Below the pieces are notes generated by a model that worked only from the letters and a program-made list of their open reading frames with translations, searched no databases and was not told where the DNA came from. From assembly GCA_942493055.1 (NCBI GenBank), contig OW818680.1, positions 4,402,001 to 4,466,000 of the forward strand: 64,000 bases of DNA, given 5' to 3'. This stretch comes from CAIZQW01 sp942493055 (GTDB lineage: Bacteria; Verrucomicrobiota; Kiritimatiellia; RFP12; UBA1067). The position numbers and the translations under genes are program-made. This document shows, one piece after another, positions 58,992 to 64,000 of this stretch; position 1 is the stretch's first letter; the number at the start of each line of letters is the position of its first letter.

Positions 58992-60466
58992 GAGGCACGC
59001 TGGGTGAGCAGCGCCTCGATTTGGTCGATCAGTGTGGTCGGATCTTCCTTGTTTGCAATCGCCACGCGGAGGCGTGCGATCAGGGAGGTCGGATGGGCCT
59101 TCATGTTCAGCGCGGTTTTCAGGCGCTCGATGAGAGTGGTCTGGTCAGGGATGATGGAGATGAAGCAGACCTCGCCGTCCACGCAGATGGTCGGAAGGGC
59201 CTTGACCCCGAGCTTGACCATCATGCTGATGCCCGTCGGCTCTTTGATCTTGTGTTCGCGAATCGCGAAGGCCTGGGCATCAATGGACGCTGCGGCCATG
59301 GTGACAGCCTCCATCATGTACTGGCAGGGCGCGCAGGCTGTGGAGTCGAGGGTGATCACATCGATGATGACCTTCTTCTCCGCCGCATACTGGGGCAATG
59401 TGACGTGGGCCAGGTCCATGGTGCTGACGAGCGTCTTGAGTGAGATGCGAGCCATTTCACGCGCATAATCGTCGTGCACCATCTCCGCGACTGCCACGAG
59501 GTTCTTGGAGGGTGTATCGTAGGGCAGGTCGCAGCCCGGGGAGAGGATGAAGCCGCGCTTGCCGCAGGCATCGAAGAGGGTGATGGTTTCACGCTGGGCG
59601 TCGTTCTCATTGCCGAGGAGGAGGGTGAGCGTCAGTTTGATGTTGCCGCCGAAGGCTTTATTCTTCTCTCCGGCGATTTTTGCAAGATGCTCCATATTGA
59701 TCTGCTCGTCGACATGCAGGGAGTCAGCCGTGGTGGCCACCATGGCATCGAGGTTGCGGGTGACATCGCCGCAGACGAACAGGGCGGAGAGGCCTTTCTT
59801 TTCGCGGATGAAGTCGCAGATGGCGTTGATGGACGGTGCGACGAACTCAGCAAAGTGGTCGGGCGAGATCTGGCTGGTCATGGGGTCGACGAGCGCGATG
59901 ACGTCTGCGCCATTCTTCAAATACGCGGCAGCAGTCTTGTTGGCAATCTCTGTGCAATAGGCCATGACGCGCTTGACATAGTCCGGGTCGTCGAGCATCT
60001 GGAGGAAGATCTCGCTGCCGAGCAGATGGAGGGCCAGGGTGAAGGGACCGCAGATCAGGCCGTACAAGGCGACCTCGTCGCCGATCTCCGTCTTCAGCGT
60101 GCGCAAGGCAGACATGACGATGGGGAGGCGCCCCTTGGTCTCGTCAAACACGGGGAGGTCTTCGAGCGTCTTGCCCTCGGAGAGGGGATGGGTGGTGACT
60201 GAGGGGGGGACGGCTTTTGCCCAGTGGAGCTGGCACCCCAGGACCTCGGCTTCCAGTTGGAGGTCGAAACAGACGGGGATGCCGTCCGGCTTGTAGAGTT
60301 CAACAGCCTTTTTAAGTCCCTTGACCATGAGTTCCGCGGACTGCAGATAGTCATCCGCTGTGACATCGATCAGTTTTCCGCCATGCACGCCGACAAACGG
60401 GACCCAGGCCGCGCGGGGCATGGGCTTATTATGAATCGTGTTAAAAAGGAGTTCTTTGCCTGTCAT
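58988..60466 (-). CDS. UroD/MtaA-family methyltransferase fused to a thioredoxin-like domain
   Basis: 492 residues. About 1-345: uroporphyrinogen decarboxylase-type barrel of the MtaA/CmuA group, which moves methyl groups between corrinoid proteins and thiols. The usual zinc site HxC is F230-V-C232 (LFVCGD), while the distal Cys312 (SPGCDLP) remains, so metal binding may differ. About 365-450: small thioredoxin/glutaredoxin-like domain with CAPC at 378-381 and a cis-Pro (KALPTICVDG). About 455-492: helical tail. Coupled to the CobW gene and 117 bp after the corrinoid protein gene. Thiol acceptor chemistry within one chain is plausible. Confidence 0.82.
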   Translation of the reverse strand: MTGKELLFNTIHNKPMPRAAWVPFVGVHGGKLIDVTADDYLQSAELMVKGLKKAVELYKPDGIPVCFDLQLEAEVLGCQLHWAKAVPPSVTTHPLSEGKTLEDLPVFDETKGRLPIVMSALRTLKTEIGDEVALYGLICGPFTLALHLLGSEIFLQMLDDPDYVKRVMAYCTEIANKTAAAYLKNGADVIALVDPMTSQISPDHFAEFVAPSINAICDFIREKKGLSALFVCGDVTRNLDAMVATTADSLHVDEQINMEHLAKIAGEKNKAFGGNIKLTLTLLLGNENDAQRETITLFDACGKRGFILSPGCDLPYDTPSKNLVAVAEMVHDDYAREMARISLKTLVSTMDLAHVTLPQYAAEKKVIIDVITLDSTACAPCQYMMEAVTMAAASIDAQAFAIREHKIKEPTGISMMVKLGVKALPTICVDGEVCFISIIPDQTTLIERLKTALNMKAHPTSLIARLRVAIANKEDPTTLIDQIEALLTQRAS

Positions 60467-60583
60467 TTTTTTGTTCCTGCTGGGTTGGTTATAGAGACAA
60501 TAAACCTATACGAGACAGAGCGCTCTGTCTGTTTGTGCGATTTGAAGGAGAAAGAAGCGGTGTATTGACAACACCGCTTACGC

Positions 60584-61210
60584 TTAAGCGATCAGTTGCT
60601 TGGCGAGTTCAGCAGCGGAAGCGGCATCCGGAGAGTAGCCGTTTGCACCGATGGAGTCGCAATACGCCTGTGTGACCGGCGCGCCGCCGATGATGATCTT
60701 GGCGTCGACACCTGCTGCACGGATGGCGTCCACGGCCGTCTTCATGCTGGGCATGGTGGTGGTCAGCAACGCAGAGAGACCGATAACCTTCGCATTGTGC
60801 TGCTTCGCCAGATCGATAAACTTTTCAGGGGAGACATCCACGCCCGCGTCGATGACCTGGAAGCCCGCGCCTTCGAGCATCATGACCACGAGGTTCTTGC
60901 CGATGTCATGCAAGTCGCCCTTGACTGTGCCCATGATGGCGGTTGCGACAGCCTGAACGCCAGCCTTGATCAGATGGGGCTTGAGCAATTCGGTGCCGGC
61001 CTTCATGGCGCGTGCGGCGACCAGGACTTCCGGGACAAAGACTTCATTCTTTTTAAAGCGCTGTCCGACTTCATTCATGGCATCCAGCAAGCCGAGGTTC
61101 AAAATGTCCTTCGCGGGTGCGCCCTCGGTGAGGAGCAGATCGACCAAGCGTTTAACTTCGGGGACCTTGCCACTCTTCATGGCAATCTTCAGTGTATCAT
61201 AATCTGGCAT
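60584..61210 (-). CDS. Corrinoid (methylcobalamin-binding) protein, MtaC/MttC type
   Basis: 208-residue carrier of a cobalamin methyl group. N-terminal helical cap (about 5-85), then the B12-binding Rossmann domain with DLHDIG (His101 ligates cobalt), VIDAGVDVSPEKF, GLSALLTTTM and IIGGAPV. It supplies methyl groups to the UroD-type enzyme. The substrate-specific methyltransferase (MtaB/MtbB-like) and the RamA-type activase are not in the window. Transcribed away from the AraC regulator. Confidence 0.92.
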   Translation of the reverse strand: MPDYDTLKIAMKSGKVPEVKRLVDLLLTEGAPAKDILNLGLLDAMNEVGQRFKKNEVFVPEVLVAARAMKAGTELLKPHLIKAGVQAVATAIMGTVKGDLHDIGKNLVVMMLEGAGFQVIDAGVDVSPEKFIDLAKQHNAKVIGLSALLTTTMPSMKTAVDAIRAAGVDAKIIIGGAPVTQAYCDSIGANGYSPDAASAAELAKQLIA

Positions 61211-61248
61211 ACTCTAATCCTTTCAACTTGCATTTCGTAACAACTATT

Positions 61249-61352
61249 CATGGCGACAAGTGTCCGACGAGCAAGGAGCGGCGCGGCTTCCCGCGCCGGC
61301 CGGAACGCGAAGGCGTTCCGCTCCGTAACCTGCGCGGGCTTATGTCGCCATG
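61249..61352. repeat. Folded palindromic element between corrinoid and AraC genes
   Basis: Terminal arms CATGGCGACA (61249-61258) and TGTCGCCATG (61343-61352) enclose GGAGCGG (61275-61281)/CCGCTCC (61318-61324). Inside are two 7-bp hairpins: GGCGCGG-CTTC-CCGCGCC (61280-61297) and GGAACGC-GAAG-GCGTTCC (61302-61319). It could be an intergenic mobile (MITE/REP-like) element or a leader structure. Confidence 0.7.
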
Positions 61353-61457
61353 TATAAAAGCCCTGCAATGTTTTTAAAGAGTACTACATATAGCGTGGAA
61401 ATGCAATTCATTCGATTGTTCTTGCTTTTCCAAAAATATGCTCTATATTTGCCTTTG

Positions 61458-62417
61458 ATGAAAAAGAAGACCACTCATAAAAGAGCTTTGAAAGCTGTCC
61501 GGGGAGAGGTTCCGCTCAATGTGCAGCAGGAACAGTTCCTTCAAAAGACGCAGACTGCCGTGCTCCTCTATCTCTTTCAGGACGGGGAAGTCTCGGTGAT
61601 GAACAGTTTTCCCCATTTGAGCGGGGAGAAGATCCTCCTGAACGGCGAGTCGGTTCAGGACTTCCATGTGCACGAGTTTGCCGAGATTCTCCTGCTGATC
61701 AAGGGGTATCTGATGCATGAGGTGAATGGCGGGCACCACATCTTATCCCCGGGGACGCTGGTCTTTGTCCGTCCGTATGATTTGCATCGGCTGCTGCCCG
61801 TCAACTCGGCCCGCGTGGTTTTTGCCAGCCTGATGATCTCCTCGGCCGTGGTGCGCGACCTCATGGAATATCTGGCGGCGCCGGCGATTGCCAATCGCTT
61901 CGACACCGCTTCAGAAGCGCCCTGCGTCCTGTTGGCCTTTGAGGAGGCGCGCACGCTCATGCTCCAGATGGAGAGCATCAGCACCGAGCAGGTGGTCAAC
62001 CCGGAGAACAGCACGCCCATGGCGCGCGCCTTGGCTGCGCAGCTCTTCGCGCAGTATCTCGGACGCACTGCGGCGGCCCAGGCAGAGCATTGCGTGCCGC
62101 CCCTCTGGCTTTCCAAGTTGAGGGAGGCGGCCGAGGGCTGGGAGGATCTGCACGGCGCGATTCAGCGCCTCCACACCAACAGCCGGTGTCATCCGAGCCA
62201 TCTCTGCAAGACGTTCCGGAAATATTACAACGAGACGCCGACGGACTTTATTAACCGGCTGCGCCTCCGGAAGGCGGCGCGTCTGCTGAGCGAGCCCGAG
62301 GCAAAGGTTGTTGCGGTCGCGGCTGAGCTCGGGTTTGAGAGCGTCAGTCACTTCCACCATCTCTTCAAGCGTTATTTCGGGCTGACACCTGCAGAATACC
62401 GCAGGACGACGCATTAA
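61458..62417 (+). CDS. AraC-family transcriptional regulator
   Basis: 319 residues from ATG 61458 (MKKKTTHKRALK). The N-terminal cupin-like sensor domain contains FAEILLLIKGYLMHEVNGG and LSPGTLVFVRPYDLHRL. The C-terminal ~100 residues hold the two AraC helix-turn-helix units (HPSHLCKTFRKYYNETPTDFINRLR and ELGFESVSHFHHLFKRYFGLTPAEYRR). An ATG at 61350 would add 36 residues but lies at the edge of the palindromic element. Divergent from the corrinoid operon, it is a natural candidate to regulate it. Confidence 0.88.
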   Translation: MKKKTTHKRALKAVRGEVPLNVQQEQFLQKTQTAVLLYLFQDGEVSVMNSFPHLSGEKILLNGESVQDFHVHEFAEILLLIKGYLMHEVNGGHHILSPGTLVFVRPYDLHRLLPVNSARVVFASLMISSAVVRDLMEYLAAPAIANRFDTASEAPCVLLAFEEARTLMLQMESISTEQVVNPENSTPMARALAAQLFAQYLGRTAAAQAEHCVPPLWLSKLREAAEGWEDLHGAIQRLHTNSRCHPSHLCKTFRKYYNETPTDFINRLRLRKAARLLSEPEAKVVAVAAELGFESVSHFHHLFKRYFGLTPAEYRRTTH

Positions 62418-62424
62418 CCGCCCC

Positions 62425-64000
62425 TTAGTAGAGTTTCTTCCCATAGACCAGAAAATGACGGAGGTGGAGGCGTCCTGGCTGGGCCTTGGGGTCGGCTTTG
62501 GGATCCGGAAGCACGTCGACACGGACATACTGTGTCGTAGTTTTCCGTCCGTTGCAATCCACGCGATAAACTTTGGTAGTCGAGGGTTCTGTCACGGTCG
62601 CGACATCCGTCCACGTCCGTCCGTCCGGCGACAGGCTGACTTTGAAGGGGGTGAGCCAGCGGAGTTCCGTTTCCTGGTTCTGATCCTTGGGGTTGTTGTA
62701 TTCGAAGCGGTCCACAAGGACGATGCCCGCGACTTCGCAGGGGCCGAGCAACTGGACCATCGCCCAGGGCTTCGGCTCGTGGTTGGTGTCCAGATACCCG
62801 CCGGTCTCCGAGTCCGTTACGATCGCGCGATAGGACCTGGGGCGGTCGTAGCCGCATGCGGAACTGCTTCTGAGCATGCCGTCTTTCGACAGGAGCGTGC
62901 CGGGGAAGGGGCTGATCCCGGGATGGAGCTTGGCGCTGGCCGGATTGAGATGGATGTCGCCTAGGGAGAGGGCTGGGAGGAACTTCTCCGCCATGTCAGA
63001 CCAGAGGCTGTAGCTTTGCATGTCGCCGGCTTCGCTGGCCTTCCGGATGTTCGTCAGGATCGTCGTGGACATCTGGTTCTTGTCCGTGGTGCCGCCCGGG
63101 CCGTAGAAATAACCCTCCATGGCACTGGCATATTTGGCGGAGGTCGCCTTGTTCGCGGCGAAGCGGTTGGCGCCCCAGTTCATGACCTGTCCGAAGATCC
63201 AATTGTTCTCCGGGATTTTGCTCCGATGGAGGGCGAGCATCCGCTTGAACAGCTTGACCGCGAGGTCGGGGTCATTGATGCAGTCGGCCTGCCAGTTCAG
63301 GAAGCCTTCAATCTGATAGCCCTCCGGACGAAGCCAGCGGTCTTGCACCAGGTCCTGGTTGCAGGCGAGCAGGAAGTCAAAGCGTTGCGCAGGCGACTGC
63401 TCCGCGCACCCTTTTTCATAACACCGTTTGACCATGGCCCAGCCGGCTTCGTTGCAGACGGCGAAGGTGTCGGCGGCGCGCCGGGCGAGTTCCCGCCAGC
63501 GCTGAGGAGGCACCTCTTTGACGGTTTCGAGCATCCGGACATAATCCATCCAGACGCCGTAGTTCAAGGGGTGTGCCGCAATGGCGCGCTCCGCTGTGTT
63601 GACCCAGTCGGCCAGCCTGGAGACGCCGGTGATCGAGACCGCCAGGTGATAAGCCCCTCCGGCTTGGACATACTCCACCCTCAGCTCATGCGATCCCTGG
63701 GCGAGTGCCAGCTCTTTTTCAAGGCGCTGGCAGTTGACCCTGACAATCTCCTTGTTGTCAATGAGAATGCGCGCGACGTCGTCCGCGTTGAGGGCGACAA
63801 GGAACGGGCCCGAGGTGACCACCTCCAGCCTGCCCGTCCACACGAGCCCGACATTGACATTCGCCCCCGGTGCGAGTGAGTCCAGCGAGAAGGAGTCGGA
63901 CGTGCCTTCCTGCACAGGGGTCAGTTTGGAAAAGTCCGGCAGCGTGCCATTGGGCAGGGCATAGCGCTGGAAGCCCAGCTCTGTCGGGAGGCGGAGCTGA
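62425..64000 (-). CDS. Large surface protein fragment: PA14-like, helical and discoidin-like domains (partial)
   Basis: Cut by the right window edge: the frame is open through 63999 and its true start lies beyond. The visible 524 residues begin with a PA14-like beta-barrel (GFQRYALPNGTLPDFSKL, then VNVGLVWTGRLEV and LIDNKEIVRV; about 1-125). A helical region of ~200 residues follows, and a C-terminal F5/8 type C (discoidin)-like domain (about 350-520, RSYRAIVTDSETGG, FKVSLSPDGRTWTDVA, QYVRVDVLPD). Probably an extracellular glycan-binding protein. Convergent with the AraC gene, ends 8 bp apart. Confidence 0.7.
   Translation of the reverse strand, partial: QLRLPTELGFQRYALPNGTLPDFSKLTPVQEGTSDSFSLDSLAPGANVNVGLVWTGRLEVVTSGPFLVALNADDVARILIDNKEIVRVNCQRLEKELALAQGSHELRVEYVQAGGAYHLAVSITGVSRLADWVNTAERAIAAHPLNYGVWMDYVRMLETVKEVPPQRWRELARRAADTFAVCNEAGWAMVKRCYEKGCAEQSPAQRFDFLLACNQDLVQDRWLRPEGYQIEGFLNWQADCINDPDLAVKLFKRMLALHRSKIPENNWIFGQVMNWGANRFAANKATSAKYASAMEGYFYGPGGTTDKNQMSTTILTNIRKASEAGDMQSYSLWSDMAEKFLPALSLGDIHLNPASAKLHPGISPFPGTLLSKDGMLRSSSACGYDRPRSYRAIVTDSETGGYLDTNHEPKPWAMVQLLGPCEVAGIVLVDRFEYNNPKDQNQETELRWLTPFKVSLSPDGRTWTDVATVTEPSTTKVYRVDCNGRKTTTQYVRVDVLPDPKADPKAQPGRLHLRHFLVYGKKLY

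Noticed and set aside
57969..59468. 499-codon + strand open frame opposite the CobW and UroD genes
   Set aside because: Both - strand genes have unmistakable motifs and coupled starts; the + reading is an artefact.

Overview
The window looks like the chromosome of a PVC-group bacterium (Kiritimatiellota, Lentisphaerota or Verrucomicrobiota). This is inference from gene content: a secreted sulfatase, several secreted glycosidase-like proteins, a hydrazine-synthase-alpha-like cytochrome with PSCyt-style CxxCH motifs, a type II secretion-like prepilin, and a corrinoid methyl-transfer module. Base composition is moderately GC-rich. I see no rRNA or tRNA genes, CRISPR array, complete insertion sequence or phage.

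Layout. 0-2 kb: SecF and a CNNM/CorC-type membrane protein. 2.2-10.35 kb: one long + strand sugar or polyol operon (Zn-dehydrogenase, SDR, NupG-like MFS symporter, L-xylulokinase-like FGGY kinase, SMP-30-like lipoprotein, DeoR regulator, second SDR, DeoC aldolase), with a good promoter in front and a bidirectional terminator behind. 10.4-13.06 kb: infA-pyrH-frr and a low-complexity membrane protein on the - strand. 13.4-21.2 kb: four secreted proteins in one + strand operon (HZS-alpha-like cytochrome, EF-hand protein, NPCBM-glycosidase, sulfatase). 21.5-28.5 kb: a GC-rich glycosidase-like gene, nth, a strongly structured candidate RNA or leader at 23.97-24.23 kb, a GH106-like glycosidase and a second clan-A-like glycosidase. 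28.5-31.6 kb: a sparse region of palindromes and small membrane proteins around aat, which is bracketed by 28-bp direct repeats copying the end of hisF.

31.6-40.6 kb, - strand: hisF, hisH, a FAH-family enzyme and fabH, then panB with a two-gene degenerate polyketide/fatty-acid synthase remnant in which only the phosphopantetheinyl transferase domain keeps all its motifs. 40.6-43.9 kb: a prepilin-like protein and priA. 43.9-53.9 kb, - strand housekeeping: an alpha/beta hydrolase, dxs, a 3'-5' exonuclease, a phosphoesterase, a small ferredoxin, a lipoprotein, an amidase and gpmI. 53.9-58 kb: an accessory stretch with a membrane protein, its broken duplicate, a BrnT/BrnA toxin-antitoxin pair between them, a truncated RhuM and orphan membrane proteins. 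58-64 kb: a CobW GTPase, a UroD(MtaA)-thioredoxin fusion and a corrinoid protein, opposite an AraC regulator, with a folded palindromic element between; then a partial PA14/discoidin-type protein cut by the window edge.

The organism appears to degrade sulfated or rhamnose-containing polysaccharide outside the cytoplasm, take up and catabolise an unusual sugar, and carry out corrinoid methyl transfer. The most unusual items are the multi-helix RNA upstream of the GH106-like gene, the degenerate synthase fused to a PPTase, and the repeat-flanked aat segment.
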